Source of the DNA: Dendrolimus kikuchii
Lineage: Eukaryota > Arthropoda > Insecta > Lepidoptera > Lasiocampidae
Length of the DNA stretch: 64,000 nucleotides
Assembly: GCA_019925095.2 (NCBI GenBank)
Contig: CM034397.1
Span: forward strand, 2,316,001-2,380,000
Direction of reading: 5' to 3'
Positions 61,501 to 63,649 of the stretch are shown here, one piece after another. Position 1 is the first letter of the stretch. Each line of letters opens with the position of its first letter. Made by a program: the position numbers and the translations under genes. Under the pieces are notes generated by a model. That model saw only the letters and a list, made by a program, of their open reading frames with translations. It was not told the origin of the DNA and did no database searches.

Positions 61501-63345
61501 TAAGATAAAACTTTTAATTAGATTATTTAATGATGGCACAACTACCTGTATTTCCCACAGCTCTCATATTTATCAGGAGGTGTGCTTGTTTGTGTATCTG
61601 TTGTGCAGAGCTATTCAATTTTGCACATCTTTTGCGATTTCCAGGTATCAAATGAAGGTATATTCAGCTCTTGGTTCGATGTATTACCAAATGGAACTGT
61701 AATTGTGACACAGCATTTGGATCGAAGTAGGGCAGCAGTTATTACTCTGCCAGTGAGGGTTACCGATTCTTCTGCTCCTACTCTTCAGGAAGCTGATGGT
61801 AAGATAATTGCAGTTACTTCATATTATACTTTAAGAATATTTGAAATTTTTGTATAATGTGTATGTATGTCCTACTCGTTAAGTGCTAAGACACAAGTTA
61901 GAAAAATGTTTTTAGTGGCATTGCATTTCTGACTGAAGCCAAAAAACCACTTAAAAAGATCGACTTCCAAATCTAGCTGATTATGTTATGACCATCAATG
62001 ATTATCAGCATATATAAAAGTGATAGATAGACCAATAACGTTTCCATTTAGCTGAGATAAGATGGATTATAAAATAGTGTTACGAGAATGGATTAGATGA
62101 GAAATGAGTACATAGGGAGACCCTTGAAAGTTGCATTTGTGATTCAAAAATTTTAAAAAGAAGATTAAAATGTTACGAGGACGTGTGAACATTGATGGTT
62201 AAAAGAGTAGAAGTAGACCAAAAAAGAGATGGATAGATGCATGATAATTTTGACAGAAGATGTATGCCACAATAGAAGGGTTTAGAAGTAAAAGACTTAT
62301 TGTCCCGGCAGCAAATTATTGAAAAAAGGTCCCACTTTCATCCGTGTAGGAACAGAGAAAAAATACAATTTCCTGCGGCCGGGCGGCCTGTCCTAAGAGG
62401 TGACGAAACAACCCACAGGCACGTGGTAGGGAACTTGTCCGTCTGGATGGTTACCACCCCTGGTCTAGAGTATGCCGCCATAACTATCTTGAGTTGTGTT
62501 TCGGCATTAGTAGCCAGGTTCCAGTCTCCCTTTAGAGAGCGGCAGCACCTAGCTAACACATTTGGTATTACAAATGTCCTTAGGCGACGGTAACCGCTTT
62601 CCCTCAGATGTGCCGTCTGCTTTCTGCTGAACCTCCTTACGATGCGGATTTGTACTTTTGTTACTTTCTGTACAAAGAATACTATGATGTCAAGCCTTGA
62701 CCGCCATTTTATCATAAGCGACATTTAGACCTTAGTCTATTTTTTTGTTGCAAAGCGTATTTTAAACTATTATTTTATTTTCGGACCTTCAGTTTTTGAT
62801 TCAGTAGGGTCTTATCTAACCAAAACTGAAAATCTTAAAACAAAATAATAGTTTAAAATACCTTTTCCAACCAAAGATATACTTAAGTCCAAATGTCGCT
62901 TACGATAAAATGCCGGTAAAGGCTCGATGTGTTTGATACGACGCGTCCGAAGCTTACGATGCGAGCATGTGGATGCTTACCTTAAAACGCAATTTTGTAT
63001 GCGTTAAAACTGGTTGAACGTCAGTGTTTGCTGCTGAATATGCAAGCGCACTGGTGTTAACATAGCCTTGTAGTGTAGCTTTTATTACGTCTGTAAGTAG
63101 TTTAGTCCTTAATGTATGTTTTCTTACTTTCATTATCTTGCTTTTAGGTGACTTAATAATAACTATAGTCGACGTGAACCGCCACGCGCCAGTATTCAGT
63201 GAGCCTTCATACCTGCTAAAGGTGGTAGAGGAACAACCTATCGGATCAGTTTTGGATACCTTTGTGGTTACTGATAGAGAGACTCCCATTTCTTCGATTG
63301 TCATACACCCACCGAATCCGTACTTCCAGATTGATAACGTCACAG
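28446..63345 (+). CDS. Cad87A: Multi-exon cadherin gene (19 coding exons seen, 3' end outside window), probably Cad87A
   Basis: Joined span; exons are listed separately. The exons encode 961 residues plus one base. The product starts with a signal peptide (METRWSLIILLASFCIRI), followed by an N-terminal NKLPVF and tandem cadherin repeats. The inter-repeat calcium motifs are DENDNPPIF (exon 4), DVQNSPPVF (7, degenerate), DVNDEPPRF (9), DVNDNAPVF (11), DSNDNPPVF (13), DVNNHAPVF (15), NVNDKSPYF (17) and DVNRHAPVF (19). That makes EC1-EC8 plus part of EC9. Cadherins of this type are single-pass surface proteins acting in calcium-dependent adhesion or apical membrane organisation; no membrane segment is reached here. 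Codon phases agree at all 18 junctions, which supports the model strongly. The name Cad87A rests on the N-terminal pattern (DMNNLPLSE, TPVGT, GTDKFSVDP) from memory of insect families; another non-classical insect cadherin such as Cad74A is possible. Introns total about 32 kb and are mostly transposon sequence. Confidence 0.85.
28846..29051. mobile_element. PIF/Harbinger-like MITE
   Basis: 206 bp with 15-bp terminal inverted repeats (GAGCCGCTTGCATAA and GGGCCGTTTGCATAA) and TAA duplicated at 28843-28845 and 29052-29054. A 3-bp TAA/TTA target is the Harbinger signature. Confidence 0.75.
29235..29645 (+). mobile_element. Remnant of RPDG/LVWDATC mobile-element protein (interrupted by BEL)
   Basis: Encodes MGRPLVWDATCVDTLAPS, KRRKYGTLGRGYIFVPFGVE, TLGPWGPSAKSFF and IAIQRGNAASLLGTLPS. 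It matches the better copy at 16415-16906. The frame is broken near 29250-29290. The BEL element inserted just past its C-terminus, and the flank resumes at 36094. It is a fragment of a dispersed family, not a host gene. Confidence 0.7.
29646..30044 (-). repeat. BEL 3' LTR (left copy)
   Basis: 399 bp, starting TGTTCGGG and ending GCATGAACA on the + strand, with TGTT/AACA ends. Its pair is at 35697-36093. The minus-strand purine run GGGGGGGGTG lies directly outside it (30045-30054). Confidence 0.93.
30045..30056 (-). other. BEL polypurine tract
   Basis: A minus-strand run of eight G followed by TG abuts the 3' LTR, in the place where plus-strand priming is expected. Confidence 0.65.
30078..33986 (-). 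CDS. BEL pol: protease, reverse transcriptase, RNase H, integrase
   Basis: Open for about 1,302 codons after a TAG at 33987-33989; no obvious own start codon, and it is in a different frame from gag. Domains by residue from 33986: retropepsin-like region with LLDLGSQ near 41; reverse transcriptase with YVDD at 443-446; A17/Pao-type region; RNase H with D628, E673, D705 and D751; integrase zinc finger H936, H941, C971, C974; catalytic triad D1006, D1072, E1124; C-terminal DUF5641-like segment to the stop. All RT, RNase H and integrase signature residues are present. The protease is odd: the Asp is followed by Leu where Ser or Thr is standard (D-[ST]-G). It lies antisense to the cadherin, so it is not part of the host transcript frame. 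Confidence 0.92.
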   Translation of the reverse strand, partial: QLKNNNVASIPALADNVVLPTVIVETKSVRGDFIKARALLDLGSQVSIIRSDFVSELGLRRHYLPTPLVGIGGISASSTNQIVLINFRPERTGHPLLSVTAVVLKKPTNYLAFRIGVASSDIHISDNGIYRMSKIDIIFGCDILGQILNGYSVQIGPNGLYALGTIFDYAIFGPIFSVNLNSSVNFNNLTSFSGVSLLEAVEKFWRCEEPPRIKIRDPADTECELLFTSSTVREPDGKYMVRLPLIPNHRRLGDITHKALRQFSSLERRMLRQPEFRDKYVSFMEEYLKLGHMEISNFNLNSNEESYILVHHGVFRDGKIRVVFNGSEETSTGVSLNDCLYAGERLQNDITVIILNFRAPRYVFTTDVRMMFRQTWIHPEDRRYQLIFWRASPDQPLLLYQLTTNTYGLKSSPYIAIRCLHQLAQDQGRKYPRAAQILCKNSYVDDLNGGADTLLEARELQQELIDLMSTAGYELRKWSSNVPELLHGLPLDHLESPRMFEDVNGSGLIKVLGIQWDPASDSFTYRLNLPSDNAVTRRSILSVVARLYDPLGWVAPVIFKLKLLLQSLISSGDKSRKVDWDAPAPDDIVRSWQGTLADLPNLQGVVIPRSLKSTSVGSMRFTLHGFSDGSSVGYAAAVYLRSEDTAGTVVVRLLIAKSRVAPLKTKQTIPKLELNGAALMMTLVNHVVSTMDETIIFDDVYGWCDSTIVLAWLRTPAHKLQVFEGNRVSQINSSSVPIRWRHVPSELNCADVASRGATAAALIQDQLWWNPNWLHQPQQMWPANISDLFVNDLPGLRAKVVHVGVIDSEFDLLKRYSSFDKLINVTAYLIRFSANCKNKTKNSRLSGNILVSERRNAILHLIRMVQAAHFEEVTNSLKTGKLIRTAMRRLNLFIDKDRILRVGGRISASELPYNARHPILLPATSLFTELLVTHYHAVYCHVGAYTLAAILSRTYWIVSARRVTRKIVFRCMQCYRTRPRPTQPFMADLPADRVRGFRPFQGAATDFAGPYYIKSSSLRNARIEKCYLCVFVCLATKAVHLEIVSELTIEAFVAAFSRFISRRGLPSLVRSDCGTNYTGTDKYLRELYSFLRHHHSDLERRLARDNITWLFNAPASPNHGGLFEAAVKSAKTHAKRVLGDARLTFEKLSTFFAKVEAVMNSRPLCPLSTDPTDFEVLTPGHFLIGQPLVALPEYPYEDVGLQRLTQFQQIQKMSQHFWTRWRSEYLHTLQQRFKWNSKTEPPKLDDLVLIKEDNLPPLHWKRGRLVKLLPGKDGVVRVAEVRTRDGVLMRPTSKLCRLPLSC
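34171..35586 (-). CDS. BEL gag (DUF1759-like, zinc knuckles)
   Basis: 471-codon frame ending in TAG at 34171-34173. The second Met (residue 17, MSKLHETRFK, A-rich context) is the more usual gag start; the first ATG is at 35586. The coiled N-terminal part is followed by a central region with FDGDLFMWCGFISLFKSLV and a leucine-rich stretch, resembling DUF1759 of BEL Gag. Three cysteine knuckles lie at about 345-358 (CSYCGISGHSINNC), 379-391 (CFKCFKNHTAANC) and 397-410 (CGGCGHYGHNKLIC). These bind RNA in the particle. The C-terminus is basic and RS-rich. The frame stops before protease, and the downstream frame already overlaps at 34174-34205, so a small indel or a frameshift site lies there. Confidence 0.88.
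   Translation of the reverse strand: MYLYGFLLLRGSVCSKMSKLHETRFKIQYDWFHDTVAILDDKNVSSSILSVRLRKLDDNYTKLSDAYEGILNYYKGDEKDLDDFTLKFRSATSWYDRLELEFEKHRVAGDQGAGTSEQRDSYSGGTSSSRLPQINLSIFDGDLFMWCGFISLFKSLVLCRTDISKTEKFHYLSSHLVKEPKSIIQHLPMVDTSLDIAIELLYARYDNKRLLADAHISRILNIPVLRKYHLLRSDVLNPLLECTRALKSFGLPVEEWSYLLVHLTLTKLPIEIKSRFEHKYGGNNTDLPTFNNLTEFLQNECRLIDTTKELYITTGTRAGKTERAAHITEQVHDVKINHAGSSKICSYCGISGHSINNCYKFVKLSINERKGFIHLNSLCFKCFKNHTAANCNERVACGGCGHYGHNKLICTTFFAGSRSPSRNDYNSRQANAGVAVPRHNMLMTRRSPPPARVRRSPASNSDNFHRRMYSP
35674..35691 (-). other. BEL primer-binding site
   Basis: The minus-strand sequence TGGTCCTTCGAGCCGGAT lies five bases inside the 5' LTR and begins with TGG, as expected for pairing to a tRNA CCA end. 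The tRNA was not identified. Confidence 0.7.
35697..36093 (-). repeat. BEL 5' LTR (right copy)
   Basis: 397 bp with the same ends as the left LTR. It is followed by GTCTA at 36094-36098, the duplicated target. Confidence 0.93.
36207..36300. repeat. Penelope terminal motif, palindromic
   Basis: AAAACTACGTTTTAACGG and its reverse 20 bases later, then TATACAAGTCGCGAAAAC as at 43010. Confidence 0.6.
36325..36672 (-). repeat. Candidate solo LTR in intron 1
   Basis: TGCCGTTGGAATT to TTGTAACA on the + strand (TG...CA). On the minus strand AATAAACTC lies near the end and GCATAAAAGGAC may be the TATA region. A related copy is at 41933-42400. No matching short duplication was found. Confidence 0.5.
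36889..37404 (-). mobile_element. RTE tail, internally disrupted, in intron 1
   Basis: The left part is the RTE 3' end and the right part encodes the GVTLVDRVRNTEV region. The middle is replaced by a Helitron 5' fragment (about 37071-37205). CATATACTAGAA at 36877-36888 and 37405-37416 is the target duplication. Confidence 0.8.
37417..37745 (-). pseudogene. Second LINE family C-terminal fragment
   Basis: Minus: KVRNEYIRGSLKVAP, RRLSWYGHIMRRDE, GRPKKRWMDCVKDDM and EKTYCADPK. A typical LINE reverse-transcriptase C-terminus of RTE type, distinct from the RGRPRHTF family. 97 codons are open. Confidence 0.75.
37927..38130 (-). repeat. Family A copy, old and divergent
   Basis: CAGCAGACAGGCTAACGGC through GTTATGGCGCTATACTTTA; many changes. 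In cadherin intron 1. Confidence 0.6.
38131..38622. other. 3' end of intron 1
   Basis: No gene. CATGCACTATAAAGGGTTT near 38560 repeats a piece of 28662-28680. Confidence 0.5.
38623..38741 (+). CDS. Cad87A: Cadherin exon 2 (start of EC1)
   Basis: Acceptor ttggttccag, donor GTATTA. It encodes (G)ASNKLPVF, then DMNNLPLSE, STPVGTVVYTLQG and DPEGLP: the first beta strands of EC1, with the usual E-x-TPVGT turn. It is 119 nt, entering in phase 1 and leaving in phase 0. It is separated from exon 1 by a 10.1-kb intron carrying the BEL element. Confidence 0.88.
38742..39297. other. Intron 2, no feature seen
   Basis: Unique-looking sequence. Confidence 0.5.
39298..39384 (+). CDS. Cad87A: Cadherin exon 3 (EC1)
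   Basis: Acceptor acatgtaatttcag, donor GTATGT. 29 codons in phase 0, containing GTDKFSVDPVSGNVTL and RPLDRE, the canonical mid-repeat F-x-VDP-x-tG-x-V and LDRE motifs of cadherin domains. Confidence 0.9.
39821..40110 (-). repeat. Family A copy, divergent, in intron 3
   Basis: CAGTAGACAGGCTGAAGGGC through TGTTCCTGGGTG; about 66 bases from exon 4. Confidence 0.7.
40177..40308 (+). CDS. Cad87A: Cadherin exon 4 (end of EC1, linker to EC2)
   Basis: Acceptor tgacattacag, donor GTAGGT. 44 codons in phase 0, ending with the calcium linker VLDENDNPPIFKN. A SINE-like retroposon copy in intron 3 ends about 66 bases upstream of the acceptor. Confidence 0.92.
40430..40900. repeat. Diverged Helitron-like tandem blocks, intron 4
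   Basis: GCAGCGCCATCT, GGGATAAAAAGTATC and CTGTGTCGAGTTTC occur twice about 150 bp apart. Confidence 0.5.
41115..41515. repeat. Pair of short direct repeats with TGACGTCA, intron 4
   Basis: TGTCGGTAAAACAG followed by TATGACGTCATAAC at about 41140 and 41457. TGACGTCA is a CRE-type palindrome, but the repeat context favours a mobile-element origin. Confidence 0.5.
41633..41758 (+). CDS. Cad87A: Cadherin exon 5 (EC2)
   Basis: Acceptor ttatgttttcag, donor GTGACT. 42 codons in phase 0: SPYEVDVPEDEAIGTTI, then VEDKDSAGDNL and CVPNEQ. The E-D-E-A-I-G-T-T element is the standard N-terminal strand of a cadherin repeat. Confidence 0.9.
41933..42400 (-). repeat. Related candidate solo LTR in intron 5
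   Basis: Shares GAACACAACAAATCCAAACG and ACGCGCAAAGTCCGTCACTA with 36.4 kb; diverges toward the right. Confidence 0.5.
42668..43030. repeat. Penelope terminal repeats as an inverted pair, hammerhead-like cores
   Basis: About 100-bp arms (42668-42776 and 42900-43013) carry AAACTACGTTTTAACGG at the outer ends and TCCGTGATCACGGCCACTGA with CCGAAACGTCGG inside. CTGA...GAAAC resembles a hammerhead core. Confidence 0.65.
43095..43362 (+). repeat. R1-like LINE 3' UTR with A tail in intron 5
   Basis: GGGCATGCTAGTGCCACCCC and AATCGGATTTCCCCTAGAAA; same UTR family. It is sandwiched between Penelope terminal pieces. Confidence 0.65.
43380..43552 (+). repeat. Penelope terminal piece abutting cadherin exon 6
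   Basis: AGCTCACAGTGTCTCGAGG, then TCTTCCGTGATCACGG, GCGAAACGTCG and AACGTTAAAACGTAGTTTT; ends about 12 bases before exon 6. Confidence 0.65.
43565..43699 (+). CDS. Cad87A: Cadherin exon 6 (EC2)
   Basis: Acceptor attatattccag, donor GTAAGT. 45 codons in phase 0, including ACETFDVVSINS, LVLLKPLNYNEKQFYQ and LYAT. The upstream side is unusual: a Penelope-type terminal repeat ends only about 12 bases before the exon, so the pyrimidine tract is minimal. Confidence 0.88.
43779..44305 (-). mobile_element. Longest RTE tail, in intron 6
   Basis: Minus-strand coding includes LSQKAQLAIHNAVLVPTLTY and GSESWVW, then RKGMLQWFGHVERM to ARELA. AAGAATACAT flanks at 43769-43778 and 44306-44315. Confidence 0.9.
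44326..44521 (-). mobile_element. Short Helitron, complete, intron 6
   Basis: A|CTAGCTGACCCATGCTCAC to TTATAATGTTAGA|T. Confidence 0.68.
44526..44712 (-). repeat. Third jockey-like LINE 3' UTR piece
   Basis: Reverse of the 25.5-25.7-kb end (AAGTTCCACTGGAGAACAC and GAAGAAGCGGCGAGAA), in intron 6. Confidence 0.75.
44750..45230. repeat. Foldback-headed repeat, reverse, intron 6
   Basis: Body first (GAAGTGAAACTTCTATATAG), then the inverted arms around 45015-45228. Confidence 0.75.
45461..45773 (-). repeat. Family A copy in intron 6
   Basis: Full-length minus copy ending TTCCTGCACGGA, 80 bases before exon 7. Confidence 0.9.
45854..46046 (+). CDS. Cad87A: Cadherin exon 7 (EC2/EC3 linker)
   Basis: Acceptor catgtatacag, donor GTAAGT. 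64 codons plus one base (phase 0 to 1). It holds the degenerate linker VVDVQNSPPVF, where canonical DxNDNxP has become D-V-Q-N-S-P, followed by LSEDAPVGTLALTIKARD of EC3. The lost acidic residue suggests weaker calcium binding at this junction (inference). Confidence 0.9.
46083..46728 (-). mobile_element. Helitron in intron 7
   Basis: CTAGCTGACCTGGCAAACTT to TATATATAGTATAGA. It contains the TTTTTGGCGGGAACTGAAAG repeat also found at 48.9 and 59.8 kb. The next element's CTAG starts at the very next base. Confidence 0.65.
46729..46955 (-). mobile_element. Helitron abutting the previous one
   Basis: CTAGCTGTTACCCGCGACTT; body GAGATTAGCCGGAACAAAC. An inverted counterpart end (AAGTCGCGGGCACAGCTAG|T) lies at 47379-47397 beyond a family A insertion. 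Confidence 0.6.
46984..47290 (+). repeat. Family A copy in intron 7
   Basis: Full-length copy between inverted Helitron ends; A-rich tail GCAATAAAAAC. Confidence 0.9.
47472..47584 (+). CDS. Cad87A: Cadherin exon 8 (EC3)
   Basis: Acceptor tacctgttcacag, donor GTAAGT. 113 nt, phase 1 to 0. It encodes PLDFFLLDSSSGELRTAKPLDRE-type strands and LNLTIR. A split asparagine codon joins it to exon 7. Confidence 0.88.
47680..47822 (+). pseudogene. RPDG-family C-terminal piece in cadherin intron 8
   Basis: Decayed coding: TLGPWGSNAVKVYRDVAKRL and then RGNAASLLGTFP, with a premature stop. Its last codons run directly into the 30-bp minisatellite. Confidence 0.6.
47790..48235 (+). repeat. 30-bp minisatellite with 120-bp higher-order period
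   Basis: About 14 units such as GGTAAGTGACGGTGGTTTGG plus GAACGTTCCT. Most units contain the 12-bp palindrome GGGAACGTTCCC or a variant. The diagnostic ACGCTCACG variants fall at about 47872, 47992 and 48112, exactly 120 bp apart. The 30-bp unit keeps a reading frame open for 140 codons (10-residue S/G/F/P repeats), a by-product of period length. Confidence 0.92.
48443..48514 (-). repeat. Family A fragment in intron 8
   Basis: About 70 bp matching the 3' part (CAGGCAGTCGGCCCACCTGA). Confidence 0.6.
48872..49135 (+). repeat. Helitron-internal repeat (GGCGGGAACTGAAAG family)
   Basis: TTTGGCGGGAACTGAAAGGA to CTTAAAGGCCTAGTTGCC. Matches 46160-46400 and, reversed, 59510-59812. Confidence 0.65.
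49190..49432 (-). pseudogene. RPDG-family C-terminal piece, minus strand
   Basis: Reverse of the 16.4-kb copy: the tail GTATTCTACTCATAGTCCCT, then the C-terminal coding block back to the GPEA region. It lies in cadherin intron 8 and ends about 38 bases before exon 9. Confidence 0.65.
49471..49668 (+). CDS. Cad87A: Cadherin exon 9 (EC3/EC4 linker)
   Basis: Acceptor ttttttactaccag, donor GTGAGT. 66 codons in phase 0, with TVTIKDVNDEPPRFNKREY and the start of EC4 (IPESLPIGTPL, VVTDTDV). Confidence 0.92.
49856..50165 (+). repeat. Family A copy in intron 9
   Basis: Full length; tail CTGCAATAAAAAAAA. Confidence 0.9.
50221..50420 (+). mobile_element. Helitron type 1, 5' fragment in intron 9
   Basis: A|TCTATACGTGAAGC, then AAAACTTTGTACCCC; the 3' end is missing. 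Confidence 0.55.
50435..50866 (-). pseudogene. Penelope-like element, GIY-YIG C-terminal region
   Basis: Minus-strand 88-codon frame: HWANKEEHKNTGKKHIADMK, KSAISEHTLDKPNHYIRFDN, RFIPRMMREAIEIKKHPNF, NREDGWQVP. This matches the end of Penelope-type proteins, where SAI-x-EH and REAIEI belong to the GIY-YIG endonuclease (the glutamate is the metal ligand). The right edge is the terminal motif TTACCGCGCTTAAAACCGT. In cadherin intron 9. Confidence 0.75.
50869..51198 (-). mobile_element. Lep1-like Helitron, complete, intron 9
   Basis: The + strand starts CTAGCGGACCCGGCATACG and ends ATGTATTATAGA|T. Confidence 0.75.
51311..52349. repeat. 539-bp tandem duplication, intron 9
   Basis: Copy 1 is 51311-51849 and copy 2 is 51850-52349. 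Each contains ATAACTCACTAGTGAGTTAT (20-bp palindrome) and CAACACACTTG/CAAGTGTGTTG inverted ends. Copy 1 has an extra ~37 bp Helitron 5' end (TAACACGACTTTCTTTCATA). The array stops 20 bases before exon 10. Confidence 0.85.
52370..52522 (+). CDS. Cad87A: Cadherin exon 10 (EC4), GC splice donor
   Basis: Acceptor ttaccttctag. The exon ends GAG followed by GCAAGT, a GC donor in an otherwise consensus site. 51 codons in phase 0, including GLNSVFSLSLSDEFGAF and LNSTLDYEDPN. No GT donor nearby keeps frame with exon 11, so the GC-AG intron is the best reading. Confidence 0.87.
52641..52932 (+). repeat. Family A copy in intron 10
   Basis: Lacks about 20 bp before the GATAACCGC block. It shares that deletion with 53663-53961, so the two belong to one subfamily or derive from each other. 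Confidence 0.9.
53160..53655. repeat. Foldback-headed repeat, intron 10
   Basis: Arms of about 120 bp: AATGTGTGCTGGGACACATA at the left and its reverse at about 53400-53425, with CTTCAACGGACAAGTGGC on both arms. A shared body follows to TATATAGAACTTTCACTTT. Confidence 0.75.
53663..53961 (+). repeat. Family A copy in intron 10, 45 bases before exon 11
   Basis: Same internal deletion as the 52.6-kb copy; tail of two A runs. Confidence 0.9.
54006..54193 (+). CDS. Cad87A: Cadherin exon 11 (EC4/EC5 linker)
   Basis: Acceptor attctctaatcag, donor GTATGT. 62 codons plus two bases. It carries SVVDVNDNAPVFLDEPY, a full calcium linker, then ELAKAGTRVAAYRATDRDTG. An RTE tail begins roughly 35 bases after the donor. 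Confidence 0.92.
54230..54520 (+). mobile_element. RTE tail in intron 11
   Basis: GGTGAAGGTAAGGAAAGAATG through the C-terminal block to (TATG)n. Target duplication not clear. Confidence 0.85.
54723..54885 (+). CDS. Cad87A: Cadherin exon 12 (EC5)
   Basis: Acceptor ttaaaattttcag, donor GTGAGT. 163 nt, phase 2 to 0, joined to exon 11 by a split arginine. It encodes FGTEGIVYQLSG, LFAVDNRSGVISVAP, and a short cysteine-bounded insert before DYETRKDYFLQLK. Confidence 0.9.
54886..55736. other. Intron 12, no feature seen
   Basis: AT-rich with no insertion recognised, unusual for this gene. Confidence 0.5.
55737..55886 (+). CDS. Cad87A: Cadherin exon 13 (EC5/EC6 linker)
   Basis: Acceptor atttattttcatcag, donor GTATGG. 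50 codons in phase 0, with ATDDDGSGQ, HISVEDSNDNPPVF and the start of EC6 (KASIDEDAV). Confidence 0.92.
56400..56960 (+). pseudogene. Mariner transposase C-terminal remnant
   Basis: LFFHDNAPAHQSEVALNTIR, HPPRSPDLPSSDFHLFRKFK, then a family A insertion at 56608-56848, then DVVMAAVEEFFVNQEKHF stop. HDNAPAH and SPDLxxSD are the second and third catalytic blocks of mariner. In intron 13. Confidence 0.8.
56608..56848 (+). repeat. Family A copy inserted in mariner remnant
   Basis: Starts at TTAACAACCCACAGCCAGG and ends CTCCTGAAATAAAAA; mariner coding continues on both sides. Confidence 0.85.
57143..57310 (+). CDS. Cad87A: Cadherin exon 14 (EC6)
   Basis: Acceptor cttttcgaatag, donor GTAAGT. 56 codons in phase 0: VQARDVDASSEIRYSI, then FWIDPSSGKISVV and RIVLTIL. 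A 15-base poly-G run lies about 70 bases downstream in the intron. Confidence 0.9.
57378..57392. repeat. Poly-G run, intron 14
   Basis: About fifteen G in a row; likely length-variable. Confidence 0.85.
57438..57732 (+). repeat. Family A copy in intron 14
   Basis: Moderately divergent copy with a lost A tail. Confidence 0.85.
57755..58085 (+). pseudogene. RPDG-family C-terminal piece in cadherin intron 14
   Basis: KRRKYATLSESYMVVPFAVE, LGPWGPEAMSLYQNLSK, ISMAIQRGNVASLLGTLP and FYL stop, nearly identical to the 16.4-kb copy and including the same 3' tail. It starts just after a SINE-like copy and ends about 100 bases before exon 15. Confidence 0.7.
58183..58306 (+). CDS. Cad87A: Cadherin exon 15 (EC6/EC7 linker)
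   Basis: Acceptor gatctgttacgtag, donor GTAAGA. 41 codons plus one base, with ATDGVHNATCKVDITV, the variant linker RDVNNHAPVF and ISEDAPIG of EC7. Confidence 0.9.
58330..58605 (+). repeat. Family A copy in intron 15
   Basis: Internal deletion near the 5' part; A9 tail. It begins 24 bases after exon 15 ends. Confidence 0.88.
58606..58676 (+). mobile_element. Lep1-like Helitron 3' end before exon 16
   Basis: GGGATCGGGTTCTATAATTT to GTCGGGGCCGCTAG|T, directly after a family A tail. Confidence 0.7.
58704..58895 (+). CDS. Cad87A: Cadherin exon 16 (EC7)
   Basis: Acceptor ttttaatatttaaaag, donor GTGAGT. 192 nt, phase 1 to 1. It encodes GTEVAEVRATDLDSGFNS, then AFAIDVDTGVITLSS and LDYDKRNTYRIQITATDLG. 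A Helitron 3' end stops 27 bases before the exon, and the tract between is AT-rich rather than pyrimidine-rich. Confidence 0.9.
58896..59509. other. Intron 16, left part
   Basis: No recognised feature. Confidence 0.5.
59510..59812 (-). repeat. Same repeat family, minus, intron 16
   Basis: GGCAGCTAGGCCTTTAAGCC to CTTTCAGTTCCCGCCAAAAA. Confidence 0.65.
59813..60419. other. Intron 16, middle
   Basis: No recognised feature; AAGGTTTGCACT and AGTGCAAACCTT form a small inverted pair near 60081-60152. Confidence 0.45.
60420..60640 (+). repeat. Second-family SINE body without tRNA head
   Basis: GAAGGAAAACATCGTGATGC, ACCTGCCAAGCCGCCTTGG and GCAGTGGGACATTTATGGGC. In intron 16. Confidence 0.7.
60795..61030 (+). 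CDS. Cad87A: Cadherin exon 17 (EC7/EC8 linker)
   Basis: Acceptor tatatactgtttgtag, donor GTAAGA. 236 nt, phase 1 to 0. It contains ELTVHVINVNDKSPYF, DADIGTEVHDLSAADPD and LVFSLAADRVIKAVDNNG. Confidence 0.9.
61113..61134. repeat. (CA)n microsatellite, intron 17
   Basis: About ten CA units. Confidence 0.85.
61205..61308 (+). repeat. Body fragment of the same tRNA-derived SINE
   Basis: ATACCCATTACACAAGCGTA and GTGTGTTTGTCTGCTGATTA match 17.9 kb. In intron 17. Confidence 0.6.
61312..61480 (+). mobile_element. Truncated copy of the same MITE, intron 17
   Basis: TTA|GGGCCGCTTGCATAACG; body matches 28.9 kb; right terminus lost. Confidence 0.7.
61645..61798 (+). CDS. Cad87A: Cadherin exon 18 (EC8)
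   Basis: Acceptor ttgcgatttccag, donor GTAAGA. 51 codons plus one base: FDVLPNGTVIVTQHLDRS, then ITLPVRVTDSSAPTLQEADG. Confidence 0.9.
62085..62290 (+). pseudogene. Decayed copy of the second LINE family
   Basis: Broken frames reading NE-x-IG-LESC, RRLKCYEDV and PKKRWIDA-like blocks, in intron 18. Confidence 0.5.
62341..62640 (+). repeat. Family A copy in intron 18
   Basis: Divergent full-length copy (TCCGTGTAGGAACAGAG). Confidence 0.85.
62703..62914. mobile_element. Foldback MITE, intron 18
   Basis: 28-bp outer inverted repeats beginning GCCATTTTATCATAAGCGAC and an inner AATAATAGTTTAAAATAC pair. Confidence 0.65.
63148..63345 (+). CDS. Cad87A: Cadherin exon 19 (EC8/EC9 linker), last exon seen
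   Basis: Acceptor tatcttgcttttag, donor GTGAGT. 198 nt, phase 1 to 1. It encodes LIITIVDVNRHAPVF, a linker with R-H in place of N-D-N, then VVEEQPIGSVLDTFVVTDRE and FQIDNVTG. The open phase and donor show that the gene continues beyond the window. Confidence 0.9.
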
Positions 63346-63649
63346 GTGAGTATTTGGAACAATTCTGTACTATAATAGTGCGAAGGTTCAAATTTGTTAT
63401 GAATTAAGTTATAGCTAGGTAATCCGGAATTAATCAACAAGGTGAAAGTTTTGAGATAATTAAGATTTTCATTAAAAAATCTAGACGAAGGACCAATTAA
63501 AGTCGTTTTCTAAAAATATGTTAGACGACAAATAACGCTAATTCCCATGTATCTTTTTTGCATATCAGACGTGATTTGGAACCAGTCTATGTATTTAATA
63601 CAATTTTTGCTAATTCTGTCATTGCGACAAAATATAAGAAGTCTCGTCC
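63346..63649. other. Start of intron 19
   Basis: No recognised feature before the LINE fragment. Confidence 0.5.
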
